This document shows positions 36,095-49,511 of a DNA stretch of 64,000 nt, piece after piece. The DNA comes from Sanderia malayensis (Eukaryota > Cnidaria > Scyphozoa > Semaeostomeae > Pelagiidae). Made by a program: the position numbers and the translations under genes. The stretch lies in contig RQOL01000660.1 in the NCBI GenBank assembly GCA_013076295.1, forward strand, positions 930,001 to 994,000, given 5' to 3'. The number at the start of each line of letters is the position of its first letter. Positions within the stretch are counted from its first letter, which is position 1. Under the pieces are notes generated by a model that did no database searches, was not told where the DNA came from, and saw only the letters and a list, made by a program, of their open reading frames with translations.

Positions 36095-37690
36095 AATATA
36101 ATTAAGTGCGGAAACGGACGCCGTCCGGAGAGTAGTAATCAAGTAATCTGAGTGGCCTCAAGCTGTCATTGAAGAAACATAAGAAAAGAAAGCAAGCGAA
36201 ACTATTGGAAATAAAAGTTCTGTTGTTTATTGGGTTTACCTGAGAACTAATTTTAAAGGCCTATGGGTAAGGGGGCTTAATAGGAAAGAGGGGTTTGATA
36301 AAGTTCTCAAATAAACTTTTAAAAAACGATCCTTTGAAATAATAGCCAAATAAATTCCATGAGTTTATGGCAATCTTAATTTTGAAGAACCAATCTATGT
36401 TGATTGAAAGGGTGTCCCTCCTTAAATATTTGAAATATGAAATATGAATATGAAATATAAGGCTTTTTGGAAAATGGCGAGTTAAGTTGTGAATTACAAG
36501 ATTTTTCGATCAGCAGCAAACTAATGCGAATCTGATACTTTTGTTATTAGTATACGTCAAACAACGAATTTTCAATAAATACCGGGCACAAAGGAATTGG
36601 ATTTTTATTTGATATCAATATGGACTTAGTATAGTACAATGGCTCACGATGTACAATTGGGGTAGTATTACTCTAGCTTGGCTTCAATAACCACCTGTTT
36701 ACATACTAATACAAAGTTTAAGATCAGGTTTTTCAAGGAAATGCCGAATACCATTGCGATTTACAACATCATTGACTTTGAGATTCAATAATGAAAACAA
36801 TCTATGTTGATTGAAGGGTTCCTTAATATTTGAAATATGAATATGAAATATAAGGCTTTTTAGGAAAATGGCGAGTTAAGTTGTGAATTACAAGATTTTT
36901 CGATCAGCAGCAAACTAATGCGAATCTGATACTTTTGTTATTAGTATATGTCAAACAACGAATTTTCAATAAATACCGGGCACAAAAGAATTGGATTTTT
37001 ATTTGATATTTGATATCAATATGGACTTAGTATAGTACAATGGCTCAAGATGTACAATTGGGGTAGTATTACTCTAGCTTGGCTTCAATAAATGCCGAAT
37101 TGAGTTTTTTAATTCAAAATTACTGTTTTTGAAATACGATGCAGTAAAAAGAGCTCTGACAATGGTTCATCTGAATGTTTTTCCAACGTCAACCTGCGTC
37201 AATAGATCAAAATCACTGAAACTGACTGTAAATTAAAATATGCCATGATCAGTAATTTCATATGTTGTGGCTATGTGGAGACTGCATTATATTTGATGCA
37301 TATGTTGCAGATGCAACCCGTTTAATTTATTTAGAGCTGAGTTCCTCATGCCTTTCTGATTTCTTCATTTTTGACTGTGTTCATATCATTTCCATTCGGT
37401 GCCAAATAAACAAATGAAAAGCTTTGGGTTTTGTTTGCTATAAGACCAGAATGGCTTGTACGTAGCTACAATTTTGTATCAAATTGGGAAGTTTCATCGT
37501 AGCTACCTCTTTTGGTGACTATGGTGTCCTGTGAACAACTAGAAAGCTATGCATCTATTTTACAAGCTTATGTTTATTTTGCTTTGGTAGAATGTTGTGG
37601 AGGGTTTATCCTTATTCTGATTAACTTCGATTGCTTTGACATCAAGTACATAATTACTTGAAGTAAATGTCATGTTACAATGATTTCAGA

Positions 37691-40027
37691 ATAACGAATT
37701 TAAGTGGTTAATCTTAATCCTGAATTCAGGACAAATACATGCAGCTTGTCCACCTGCAATTTTGGTGGGAAATATGTCTTTTAATCTTGTATAATCTAGA
37801 ATGAGATATGATAACATGTCAGTTCCGAGTTGCGCGTTGTCTATATATTATAGCAGAAAGATAAATGTTTTCCTATGTAATAAAGCATGGAGCTTATTAA
37901 GAAATTTGAGCTAGTGGGGAATACTTTCGAGAAGGCCGCAAAAATCTGGAACATCGGTACAAAGTAGACAAAGCCCATTGTTTGTTGACAATTTAAAATC
38001 ATACTTTAATTGCAATAAAGCAGCTAAATCTTTAGAAATGAGAATAGCCCTAAAGAGTGCCATTCTCATTTCTAAAAATTGTTGAATGGACCTAACCAAC
38101 TGGGGATTTCCTCTGACTACTGGGGAAGGTGTAGGGCCTGCTGGGGGAATTTGCCCAGTATGTTAAAAGATAGTCTGCAATATAGTGAACATTTGCCATC
38201 AATGGAAGTGACACGAAAACCGGCTACATACTTCGTTCTTCTATTCATGGGACAGTGTTCAAGGGAGAGGATCTTTTTCACGTTGAGTTCGGATAAGGAT
38301 CTGATGTTCTGCTTGGAGCTCCTAATGTTTGTGACACAATTCTTAACTAAGCAAAATCGCAATGTCGTCGTGGTTGTTTTGTCATTCGCTTGGAGCAAAC
38401 CTTTGGGGGAAAAATGTGGCTCTCCTTGAACAATTGCTGCCTTCTTTAAACAACAAGAACATGTCCTTCTATTCCTAGGGCTAGGCCTTCAGTTTAGTTC
38501 GGTCAGTTTCATTTTTAAATTTCAACAAACATACAATTTACTAATCTAATGAGAAAATTACATACAGTAATAAAGGGACATTTACTTAACATTTAAATAC
38601 AAATTACAAAATAGCAAAATTGCGTGATTAGTTGAGTTTCTTAAGGATAAACTCTCTCAATAGGTAGACCAATCGAGGAAAAAGTCCCCCCTATCTTGTC
38701 AATTTAGTTTACAGGGAGTTTTCTAAAGGGAGTTTTTTACACACCTTGTAACGATTTTTCAATCTTGTTTACCACTTGATACCGGGTCAAGCCTGAAATC
38801 TCGTTATTCTTCATTTCAAGTAGCTTCAAGTTTTTATTTTAATTTAATGTGTTATTATATATATAGCTACACACGCCACAAAAAATTATCATATTAGTTC
38901 TCTAAAAGGATGGTAAAATATTTGAACAATGAGAAATAATTTTATTTCAAAAAAGAAAAAGGCTACAAGTTTCACAGGAAATTTGATAGATTATAACCTG
39001 TTTTACAATTTGTTTCTAATTCTGAAAAATTTGTTTCTAATTTTGCGTTGTTGCACGTCTATTTGGCATTAACCATTAACATAACCGATTAACAATTTGC
39101 TACTTGAAAATTAAAAAAGTTGTTGCAGTTATGTGCAATTTTTTTGAGAAATTTGTGACGGTAACCAGTTTGAATAATATCAATTAATCTTATTTAATTT
39201 TTTAAAAGATCTTAATTAGAATTTTTCAAACATAAATATTTTTTTGTAACTTTGATTTAGGGATTTTGTTATCAAAACTGCAAGTGTTTTACATAAATCA
39301 AATGATCATCAAGAATATAACGCTGGTGTTCATCCTTTTTTGTGCGCACATTTCTTAAAAACGCCCGCTTATTTGCCTTTTGTGCGCATACTTTTATTAT
39401 TTATTTGTTATTTGTATTATTTATTCTATTTAGGTACGATAGTCACGTCAGAGAACCGCTTTTCAGGGGGTCGCGGCGAAAAATGTTCACAAATTAAAAA
39501 AATATACAAAGCAAATGTATCAAGTTCTTTAACTTTTCTTAAAAACGATAAACACCAGCGTATAAGAACCTACGAATTCTGCATCCAACTTGTTGTTAAA
39601 ATACAATATCCTATTGTCTCGTTTTGGGATTCCTATTGTTTTGAGGAGGGATTTCAGCCTGGAGGGTTTTTAATAAACTTCTTCTACGCTGGTGCCTGTT
39701 TATAACGTGCATCCTTTTTTGTTCGCAATTTCAAAAGCAAGGAGGCTTAATAAGGATTAGGATTTGATTCAAAATCTCATTTTGGAAAGGGGGTCTAATA
39801 GGGATGGGGTGAATAGGGCTTTTACGGTTTTCAGGAATTTCACCTGCGCGCTTATGAATTGAAACTGTGGTGGCGCAGTGGAAAACGCCCACCTAGCCTC
39901 GACTTCAATTATTGTGTCAGAAGATGAAATAACTCTTTTCTTCATTTTACCTTTCTTTTTAGCATAACATTTCATTGAGCATAAAGGTCGAACAATTTGT
40001 TGTTATTGACTTAGATTTATTTATAAA
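37691..40027. other. Intergenic region upstream of SCAMP
   Basis: I found no exon-like frames with family resemblance. Scattered repeat scraps occur, such as AAGGAGGCTTAATAAGG near 39741, a family also seen at 22420, 36260 and 41490. The SCAMP promoter and 5' UTR should lie in the last few hundred bases, but no core promoter motif is evident. Confidence 0.5.
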
Positions 40028-43000
40028 ATGGCAGATAAAGATGTCAACCCATTTGCTGATCCAATCGACTCAACTCCGTTTGCTGTAAGTATGGTTTCTT
40101 ATGCAAATAAGTTGTTGTATTGGCCAGTTCCTTTTTTTCATTTTCCGGCCTATCTCAATTTCAATTTCAATTTCATGTATTTTTCAACAATAACAATATT
40201 TAATTACAATGATACGAGAAAACGATATGATGAATATTTAAGTTAACTTTTAATCGAACAGAGAAGAATATAGGTATTACATCAGTTTACAAAGTTATTG
40301 CTGAAGGACATATGGACATATGGATATCTTTAGACCTTGCATCACTTTCTATTCGAAAGAAAAAGTTCGGAAATATACGAATGCAGCGATATGATAAAGT
40401 ATAATTAAAATGTCGATTTAAAATTAAGATTAACATAATTTCTCTCGGAAAAAAATCATTGCTGGACCATAGAATAATGTTTGTCTAATTTCGTCATCAC
40501 TTTTAATTTAGCAACACAAGACAGTAGATTGTTGCAGATGTTTCTTGATAAAAAGGCATTATTTATTCCATCTCCAACTTGTTTTTGTGAGGTGCTCATG
40601 TTGGGGCATGATTTACACAAAAGTATTATATTTAACAATGTTTTCAATGCAAGCTTTTTAATAGTATTACAAAATTTGTATCACCATTGTGAAAATTTTA
40701 TTTTTTATATCAATATTTACGATTGGCTAACTGACTCTGACATGTTGAGAGGGAACTCTATCAGTATTATGAAATCATGATGAATTTTTATCTTAAGGAT
40801 CCTTCTGTAACATCAGCAACCAACAAAGGCAACAAGACACTTGAAGAGTATAACCCATTCGCAGAGCAACAACCAAAAAGTCAAGCTGTTCCCACTCTGC
40901 CTCCTGTGAGCATTTTAATCTTTCCACATTATATCAATTTTAATCCACTATATTTTTACAGATATTCTTTGTTAACACTCTTTATCTCAAACATACTTTT
41001 CTTCACATCCAAGAAAAAGGTCATTGCAGTGATCTTGAATTTTTTTGATATTGAGCCAATCTAAATTTTATCATGAAATTTTCTCTTGCAAAAGCTTTAC
41101 TGCAGACATCTGTCCATTGAAATCCCTTACAATATGTGCAAGTCCTATATCTAATTTTATGAAGAAAGCGTGTAATTTTTTCCCCTGGCATAAACTATTT
41201 TGCCTTTGCACAGAGCACTGAGCCAGCATATACACAGCCTGCAACCATAGAACCAACTCGTTCTGAACCACCACCTTCATATTCTCAATATCCGGGATCT
41301 ACTCAGGTTTGATTACCATAACTTTTCTTGTTGTCTCTTTTTAGAGCAAATTAAGCTTCCTTTTCCATTTAGCCTCTCTTTCAAATTTTGACTGGTCCCA
41401 AAAATAAATAGGCTTGATAAAAAGTGGAGATTTAGTTCATTGACCATGTTTATTAGTTCCTTGATCTTGCCCTCTCTCAATTAAGCCCCTCTTATCCCAT
41501 AAGCCACCCCTTTTAAAGTGATAAAAAAAGCCCCCTTGCCCCAGAAGGTTTCAAAGGTAACTTTCAATAACATCATTTATTATCACTACCATTAAGCCTG
41601 GATATGTTTACTTAGATAATTATTTGTGAATGGAGTTGATAAAATTTTTAATGCTTTGCAGACTGATCAAGAAGCTTTCAGAAAAAGGCAAGAGGTTTGT
41701 AACATCGCTTATTTATAGCAATATAATTTCTCATTTTTTTGAAGTTTTTTATGGTAATAAAGATTACTCTAGTTGTTTTATTGATTTTTTATCAGATTTA
41801 ATGATATGTTACTATGAAAATATGTCTGCTATGCTATAAACTCTTTAATATGCCCCCATCTCCAAATAAGGAGCTCTTGAATCAGCCCCATGGAGCCTTA
41901 TTTGAAAGCAGAGAACATTGAAAATGCAACACCACCAGAACTGATGATTGATGTAGACAACAGTAGCACTGAAGAAATCATTCTTGACCCGAGAATTGAT
42001 TGTAAAATTGTCATTTTTGTATAAACAACATGCAATGTAGCTCATTGCTATTAAATAAAAAAGAAAGTTGTATTTTTTTATGTCAACCTTTGAGGAAAGT
42101 GACAAACTTTTAAATAAGCCACCCCTTTGATTAAGCTCTCACCTAAAGGTTAACTTTTGCGTATAAGCCCACAGGGGCTTATTCAAAGATTTGCATTATT
42201 TCCACTTTTATATTTTATCATTGCTATATTTCAGGATCTTGAAAAGAAGGCAGCTGAATTATCAAAAAAGGAACAAGAACTTCATAATCTGCAAAAGAAT
42301 GGTATGTAGCCTTTTCCTTGTTGTAAATTTATTTTAATTTGGTCTAAATTTTAGCTAACAATATATGCACATATAAGTATATGTTCAAATCGATTAGTCA
42401 AAATTGAATGGAAACCAGTGGAGTGGTTTTGAATTTTGATTATTGAGTTATAGTCAGTAGAAGAGGTGATTAAATTCAGGATTATTGTCTGATTCATCTA
42501 CCTCTGTATGCAGAAGACTTCTTTTTTATTTTTGAGAAGTTCCCAATTTGTATGCTAAAATTATTCTTTTAGTTCAAAGGGAAAACAATTTTCCACCACT
42601 TCCATCAAAATTCTGCCCAAAACCATGCTTCTACCACGATATTAGCATTGACATCCCAATTGAGTACCAGCGAACTTGCAGAATGGTCTACTATCTTTGG
42701 CAATGTAAGTACACCAAAAGCCTGATATGTTGACAGTCTTTAAAGCTTAATTCCTTGATTTTTATCAGCGGCCCTTGATGACAAGATGCAGTAGATGCTC
42801 CACTACTCACCTTTAATTATGCTGATTAACTTTATATTTTATCAATATATTATCATTTATTTATTTCTTCATTGTATTTATTCCTTTATTAATCTCTTCA
42901 TTGTATTTTCTTCTTTATTTATGTCTTCATTGTATTCACTCCTTTATTTATATCTTCATTGTATTTTCCCCTTCATTTATATCTTCATTGTAGTCATTCC

Positions 43001-44799
43001 TTTATTTGTATCTTCATTGTATTCACCCCTTTATTTATTTTTTCAGTGTATTCATTCGCTTTGTTCTTCAACATGATTGCGTCAGTTGCATATTTGGTTG
43101 GTGGAGGTGACTCCGCTGCAATAACCTTTGGTGTATCTGTGCTATACTTTGTTCTTTTTATTCCCTGCTCGTTCCTTTTCTGGTATTGGCCGTTGTACAA
43201 AGCTTTCAAGTAGGTTTTTGTGTATCTTTGCCATTGTTAACACCCACGTGTTACATTATATCTCACTGTATATGGGCAACACACCCTACTGTCAACTTGC
43301 AATACTATCTACTTACTACAAGACAATCATTGCACAGATTCATAATTATTAATACGTTTTTCATTTAGGAATGACAGCTCCTTCAATTTCATGCTGTACT
43401 TCTTTATATTTTTCTTTCAAATTTTGCTGACTATTGCATATGCCCTTGGGATTTCTTCATTTGGTACTTGGTAAGTAACCATGGTCATTTGTTAGCAACA
43501 CCTATTTCTGCTTAGTCTCCATAATACAATACTATGTTTTGCTACTTTTTGAAACATAATGATATCTGGTAATGGTGCCATAAGATTGTAAAGCCTTGAT
43601 AATTTCACTATAGTTTATTTTTTTTATTTCTTTTAGCGGTTGGATTAATGGCGCTCAAATGCTGGAGAAAAATACTTCCAAAGCAAAAGCTATTTCTGCT
43701 TTGATGTTTGTTTCTGGTGCCATCTTCACAGTTCTAGCAATACTTATGGTACTTCTTCTCAAGAAGGTAATTTCTATGTTATAGGAATTTAATTTCTCTT
43801 TTAATCTTTGACAACTCTGCTGTCTTTTTTGACCTTCCATTTTTATTAAGAGTGACAATCACTGAACAGACAAGCACAAACATACACCCATTTTGTCTGA
43901 AAAAACACCCGTAAGAAACCAGTACTCAAAAATCAGAAAGGTTAGGAAACTGAAGTACTTGAAGCAAAAACCTTAAGCTAATAGACATTGAATAGGCAGG
44001 GCAATGGCTGTAACAATCTGACTTTTCACCTAACCTAAATGATCTCATTGGTTTTATATACTTTTGAGCACTGAGATCCAGAATCTTAGATGGGATCGTT
44101 CTTGATCAAATTAGAAGTGGCGATATCCTGTCCTGGTGCTGCAAAATAGTTTGTTTTTTGAAACAGTCTTTCATCATTTGCAATCAGAGATTGCTCCACA
44201 ATTTATTTCTAATAATAAAAATCTTGCATTGATATCGTCTTCAAGTTATTAACCAACGTAATATTTTTGTTGTGTTTCTTAAGAAAAGAAATAAAAAATA
44301 AACATTTGCCCCCCCCCACACCTTCATATGTACGCTTGGATTCCCACCCTTATTCTGCATGATTCTGAATCTTCATGCTCGGAAGTATATAAAACCAATG
44401 AGATCATTTGGGTTAGGTGAAAAATCAGATTGTTACAGCTATTGCCCTGCCTAGAATTGTTATCAGCTTTTTATCAGCGCTGCTCGAACTAATAAAAAGC
44501 TTGAGACATTTGGGTTGTGAAATTTTCTGATGCTTTAAGAAAGTACTATACGTCGAAGTTGGTTTCTTATTCTAAAAAGTAGTTGTATTCACCAGTATTC
44601 ACAAAACTTACGAAACTTTGTTATTTCGAAGAATTTCTTTTTAATTTATTAGGTGCACGGCATATACAGAAGTAGTGGTGCGAGTATGCAGAAAGCACAA
44701 GGTGAATTTGCACGTGGGGTTATCTCAAACAAAAATGTGCAAGATGCTGCGGCTGAGGCAGCCAGAAGCAGTGTTCAAGCCCAGGCAACGCGCTATTAA
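40028..44799 (+). CDS. SCAMP: Secretory carrier-associated membrane protein (SCAMP)
   Basis: Ten exons: 40028-40084, 40798-40905, 41214-41306, 41662-41694, 42235-42301, 42573-42704, 43047-43209, 43369-43470, 43637-43766 and 44653-44799. Phases agree throughout, giving 343 residues, close to mammalian SCAMP1. Two NPF motifs (residues 7-9 and 38-40) would bind EH-domain proteins. A charged coiled-coil follows ([24 protein letters not shown]). Then comes the signature region [18 protein letters not shown], ending in IPIEYQR, and four membrane segments in exons 6-9. The tail is short and polar. SCAMPs are four-pass proteins of recycling vesicles, endosomes and Golgi that act in exocytosis and endocytosis. 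Which vertebrate paralogue it matches best cannot be told by eye; the long NPF-bearing N-terminus favours the SCAMP1-3 type. The gene is intact. Confidence 0.93.
43995..44451. mobile_element. TA-flanked MITE with 70-bp inverted ends in the last SCAMP intron
   Basis: The left end GGCAGGGCAATGGCTGTAAC and the right end (read in reverse, GGCAGGGCAATAGCTGTAAC) match for about 70 bases, with TA on both sides. The interior is non-coding. It lies in intron 9 and leaves the exons intact. Confidence 0.85.
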
Positions 44800-45214
44800 C
44801 ATTATATTATGATACCGGGGTATCAAATGACTCTTTTGAATCCGAACTTTGAATTTTCAAGACAAAGCAGTCACTGTCTGCTTGCTGTTTATTTTGACGA
44901 TTAAAAACACAGTTCAATCTCCATAACTGGCTTATCGCGATATGACCAGCTTCCTTGCTATTCCTAATAGATATTTGAAGATTAAATTTTTGCAATTAAA
45001 TTATAATCACAGTAGAATTAAAACCGCAGTCTGATAAACTAAGGTGTTGTGCAGTTTACGGGACTATTTAACCTCAAGTAAAAGGTTTTTCGATGCTTTA
45101 TTTCTTGCGTATTTGTTAGCTTAAATTTATTTCTCAGCATTATTTTCAATTTTTATGACGCACATGACTGAGAATTGAGTAACGCAACGCAATAATGAAT
45201 TTGGAGGTTAAGGA

Positions 45215-46662
45215 TATGGGGGCCCGTTTAGTTCAAAAGTAAACTGAATTAATAAAATGGAAGTTTACTACATTAATGCGCCTTGAATTATTTTTTGCCT
45301 TACTTCAATCACTATAAAATGATACAAAACCAATAAAAGCAATGTTTCAATTAATTATTTGGTACAAAGATAATTAATTATTATACATTGAATTAATTAT
45401 TTCAAATGAAAACAATTAATAATTGTGCAAGCTAAGAATTAATTATTTCAAATGAAAACAATTAATTGTGCAAGCTAAGAATTAATTATTGCACACACAC
45501 AGAATTATTGGGCAAATCCCACAATGCACTTCTCCCGTCATTTTTGGCGGCAAATTTGGATGTCGAGAGAAGCTGGACCGTCCACCTCCACCAGCACTTC
45601 CTGTGGAAGGGAAGCGCCTTCTTAATTCTGAAACTGCATTTTCTCTTGCATGAAATCTGTAGCGATGGCTTCCATGTTCACTTAAAGATGACGAGGCGGG
45701 AAGGGAAGGCTGCAAGTTGTTTCCATCGCCATTGGGCCTACTAATAGGCGGTCCCGAATTAAGGGAATTTGAACTCTCCTGCCAGTGGTGATTTCTAAAA
45801 AAATTAACAAGGGGGGCTCCAAAAGCAAAACCTCCAGAGTGGGTGTGGCCTTTTGTGACCACACCCATGTTTTCATTGGCGCAAATATGAAAAACGTGCT
45901 CACACAAACCAAACCAGACCAAACAATGGTTTATAAACCTTTAAAGGGATAGAAACAGCTAAAGAAGACACCAATCATACGAGAATTAACATCTGGCATG
46001 CAACGGACATCAGAATCTTTACAAATGAGGCCTTTAAACTTTAACTTCTCGATAACGAGAAATTTCGCAGAGCACAAATACAGAGATTGTTTGGTCTTCA
46101 GGATATATTTTAACAAGGGGGGCTCCGCCCCCCTAGAAATCACCACTGTCTCCTGCTGGTTACCGATCAAATTTGACAAATGAGTGATGCTTTGAATCGC
46201 CTCTTGTGCGATTCGACGCACCTCTGCAGCCCGTTGCTCCCGATATCTTTCATTGCTATTGCGAGGTCTATTGTCCGCCATGCTAAATAACCACGCAACG
46301 CAGAAATGGCGCCAAAACTGAAGCTTGACGGCAAAACTGAAGAAGTGCATTGTGGGATTTGCCCAATAATTCTGTGTGTGTGCAATAATTAATTCTTAGC
46401 TTGCACAATTATTAATTGTTTTCATTTGAAATAATTAATTCTTAGCTTGCACAATTATTAATTGTTTTCATTTGAAATAATTAATTCAATGTATAATAAT
46501 TAATTATCTTTGTACCAAATAATTAATTGAAACATTGCTTTTATTGGTTTTGTATCATTTTATAGTGATTGAAGTAAGGCCAAAAATAATTCAAGGCGCA
46601 TTAATGTAGTAAACTTCCATTTTATTAATTCAGTTTACTTTTGAACTAAACGGGCCCCCATA
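45215..46662. mobile_element. Foldback-type DNA transposon with inverted repeats of about 320 bp
   Basis: The ends TATGGGGGCCCGTTTAGTT and its complement start arms of 319 bp (45215-45533) and 322 bp (46341-46662) that are nearly identical. Within the left arm a unit containing CAAGCTAAGAATTAATTATT occurs twice. The direct repeat TTAAGGA lies immediately outside on each side (45208-45214 and 46663-46669), a 7-bp target-site duplication. The centre has two minus-strand exon-like frames. The arms are much longer than in ordinary MITEs. The superfamily is not clear; 7-8 bp duplications occur with P and hAT elements, for example. Confidence 0.85.
45482..46281 (-). CDS. Possible small protein encoded by the foldback transposon
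   Basis: A minus-strand frame starts with a good initiation context at 46281 (MADNRPRNSNERYREQRAAE) and continues to ETVVISR near 46133. A second frame (about 45795-45482) contains ARENAVSELRRRFPSTGSAG and ends inside the left arm. A TTTTTTTAG acceptor precedes the second frame, so they may be two exons, but no clear donor was found. The first part is charged and helical. I do not recognise the family, and the frames may be chance or a captured host fragment. Confidence 0.25.
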
Positions 46663-46669
46663 TTAAGGA

Positions 46670-48520
46670 CACTTGTAAAAGTCACATGTGTAGTGTTTCT
46701 GTAATTTGATTGGCTTAGTTATTGAATAAAGTTCTGAGTTGATAAATATGGAACTTTTGGGGCTTTTCCACTGATTTTTCGGCGACACCTGTAAAACTCA
46801 ACCATACTGAAAGATTCAAAAACTCAGCCTGCAGACAATTATATCAAAGGATGGGAACAGAAATATTTAATTGGTAAGTAGAATTTCGTAAAAAAGTTAT
46901 ATTTCAATGCCCATTTCTATTTCAAGTTTTATTCTTGAACTGTGTTTAGGACATGGCCTATCCATCTGTTTTACATGTTACAAAGTGTCCAGCTTTTTCA
47001 TTTGTTTTTGTGCGTTCCCATAATCTAAATTTTCCTGTGCTGTTTACTTTTACATTCTTCTAGACTCTGACTAAAGAACCATGTCCTAAAATTATGAACA
47101 TTCAATTCTCGAAGGGTAAGAAAAGGAGAAAGACTTGGGGTACAAGTGCAATTTAGTTTCATTATTTCATTATTTTTGAGTTAGTTGCTCACTCAAAGGT
47201 TTGGGTTTTGTCTGTAACTTCTTGCGAAGAGCGAGTGGGAGACGGTATTATTTTGTTTCATTTATTTTGCCTTTGATATTATATCATGTTTACGTCTATT
47301 TTATCAAGCATAATCCCGTTACTCCCTTCAACCAATTATTCATTTGAATTCAACTTCTTCCAATTGAAAAACAACGCTTTTTGAACTCCCATGTGTTTAA
47401 AATTTCGCGCGCTCTAATGCATGTACCGTATTTCCTCGATTAAACGCCCCCCTCGATTAAAAGCCCCCTCGAATAAACGCCCCCTTATGCTACCAGCTTT
47501 TGCAATAAACGCCCCCCTCGATTAAACGCCCCCTCTTTGTGCAAAACCATGGCGACTTTCATTTTCTACGTTGTTGCTCGATAAAGCAAGGCTCAACTAA
47601 ACCATTTTCTCTTTTCTGGACCCAATGACGAAGCCTGTGATCTTTTACTTTCCAATAAGCGCCCCCCCCCCTCGAATAATGGCCCCCCTCGATTAGGCGC
47701 CCCCCTAAAAAGTGCCGAGATTAATAAACGCCGTTTAATCGAGAAAATACGGTAATTTCGAAATGCGGTAGAAACGCACAAATTCCTCTCGGGAGCCCAC
47801 GGGAAACAAGAAGTTTATAAAGATAAAATCTGAAGCAGTTTACTTCCTGCAGAAGTAGCATTTTGTGTTGCTAATCAGCAGTAGAACAACCTTTTAACGA
47901 GGGCAAGTCAAAAGTACCTGCTTCCAGCTTGTGGTTCAGGTGGTCAGAGATCAACAACACATCTCGACAAGTGAAAGAGCGGATAAATTTATGCTTTACA
48001 AGAAATTTATCTCCAACACGAGCTAAATAGCTATACATTTTATTAAAATCTGCGCCAGAAGTGATTTCTCAAAGATATATTTACAACATATAACAAAGGA
48101 CTGTTATAAGTAACTTGTTACGGAGTCAGTTTCTGGACATCGCTGCTTTGCTGGTGGACCAGTAGTAAATTTTGCATTTGTAAAAATTAACCAGACCAGA
48201 TTGATACCATATTGATTTGCACATTGAGACTTACTACAGCCTACCGAAAAGGTAATTGATGCAGATACAATGTCAACCACTGTGGAATTATGAGATGGTA
48301 AGCGGATAAAGGTTATACGCTGGTTTTATAAATCTACAAAATTCGATTAATATATAAAGCTTGGGTGAAACAAAAAGGTTGTGTATATATTCAGTATTCA
48401 AAAATCTGGAAAAGTTGGAACCATCAGAATCAGAACAGGAAATTGGAATTAGATTATTCCATACCATAAAACAACAGATAATAAACTCAAAACTAATCGG
48501 GTATCCCAATCCAGATCAAG
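46670..48520. other. Intergenic region with a CCGTATTT-type MITE
   Basis: A TA-flanked element at 47426-47752 has ends CCGTATTTCCTCGATTAAAC and its near complement, and repeats of CCCCCTCGATTAAACGCC inside. The rest shows no exon-like frames. The first exon and promoter of the Rab gene should lie in the last few hundred bases. Confidence 0.6.
47426..47752. mobile_element. CCGTATTT-type TA-flanked MITE
   Basis: The left end CCGTATTTCCTCGATTAAAC pairs with the right end GTTTAATCGAGAAAATACGG, and TA lies on both sides. The interior is a degenerate tandem array of a unit near CGCCCCCCTCGATTAAA. A related but distinct element is at 56854-57040. Confidence 0.8.
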
Positions 48521-49511
48521 ATGAGTTCTGTTTACAGAAATTTAAACGAATCGATTTCTGGATTAAAAATCGGACTTCATACAGCTTTGCATCCGGATTA
48601 CGATTACTTATTCAAGATTTTACTAGTCGGTGATAGTGGAGTTGGAAAAAGTTCGCTTCTCTTGCGCTTTGCAGATGACACGTTTTGTGAAAGCTATATT
48701 AGCACAATCGGAGTTGATTTCAAGATAAAAACTGTCCATCTCGATGACAAAGTTGTTAAATTACAGGTAAAAACATTATATTTTAGTTAAATGATTTCAG
48801 CCAAGTGTCTTCATTGGCAAGAAGAGTGAAAGAGTGCTCTATACCTTAGAAGGTAGAGCGAAATCATGTTGTCTGATGATCGTGAAAGTGAAACTCCGAG
48901 TAACAACATATATGTAGTATTCTTTGTGTGTTATTTCTATTATATTCTAGTTATAAATTAAAGTTAACACTTTGTGGACACACGTGCAGTTTCTTATTGA
49001 GATCATAATAAGGTGCAGCTAATCTTGTGCTCTGACATTAACTTGCGGGCCTAACTGTATTGGTTGTCCCTTGTAGATATGGGACAGCGCCGGTCAAGAG
49101 CGGTTTCGAACCCTCACAACAACGTATTACCGTGGAGCGCATGGTATTATCATAGTCTATGACGTCACTGATAGAAACACATTTATCAACTGCGGAGCCT
49201 GGTTATCGGAGATTGAGAGACACGCCTGCGAAGGAGTGTTGAAGATGATTGTTGGAAACAAATGCGATAAACATGATGAAAGAGAAGTTGACCGCGAAGC
49301 TGCCGTGAGTTTTTCGGAGAAATTGGGATTCACGTTCTTGGAAGCTAGTGCAAAGGATGACGTGAACGTTAACCGCTTGTTCATGTCAATGGCGGCAGAG
49401 CTGAAGGAAAAACTCGGCGAACCGGTCGAAGACAACAAGGAGACATTCAAACTAGCAAGCGGAGTGAAATTAAAGCAGGATCCAAGTAGCAAATGTTGCA
49501 ATTGGTTTTGA
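48521..49511 (+). CDS. Rab family small GTPase, Rab1/Rab35-like
   Basis: Two exons (48521-48766 and 49077-49511) give 226 residues. G motifs are GDSGVGKSS (P-loop, about 37-45), TIGVDFK (switch I), [11 protein letters not shown] (switch II), GNKCDK and EASAKD. RabF-type stretches such as YYRGAHGI place it in the Rab family near Rab1 and Rab35. The start codon opens a 25-residue extension before [10 protein letters not shown]; other members start nearer that point. Two features are unusual. The normally invariant DTAGQ is DSAGQ, and the C-terminus is SKCCNWF, so the prenylatable cysteines are followed by three residues. Rabs recruit effectors to membranes in vesicle traffic when GTP-bound. The exact subfamily cannot be decided by eye. 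An AATAAA-like signal lies near 49563. Confidence 0.9.

Larger units (their letters stand above)
33400..37690. repeat. Large segmental duplication unit, copy 2 (upstream of Hint-gene copy 3)
   Basis: Matches 20426-23680. The match is interrupted at about 34988-36100 by unrelated DNA that contains an inverted-repeat element. A further internal duplication of about 230 bp occurs at 36419-36670 and 36800-37100 (shared GAAATATAAGGCTTTTTRGG and CGATCAGCAGCAAACTAATG). Homology ends near 37680. No gene is seen. Confidence 0.7.

Noticed and set aside
42795..43076. Hydrophobic Phe/Ile/Tyr-rich frame
   Set aside because: A TTCATTGTATTYACTCCTTT-type tandem repeat within a SCAMP intron, running into exon 7.
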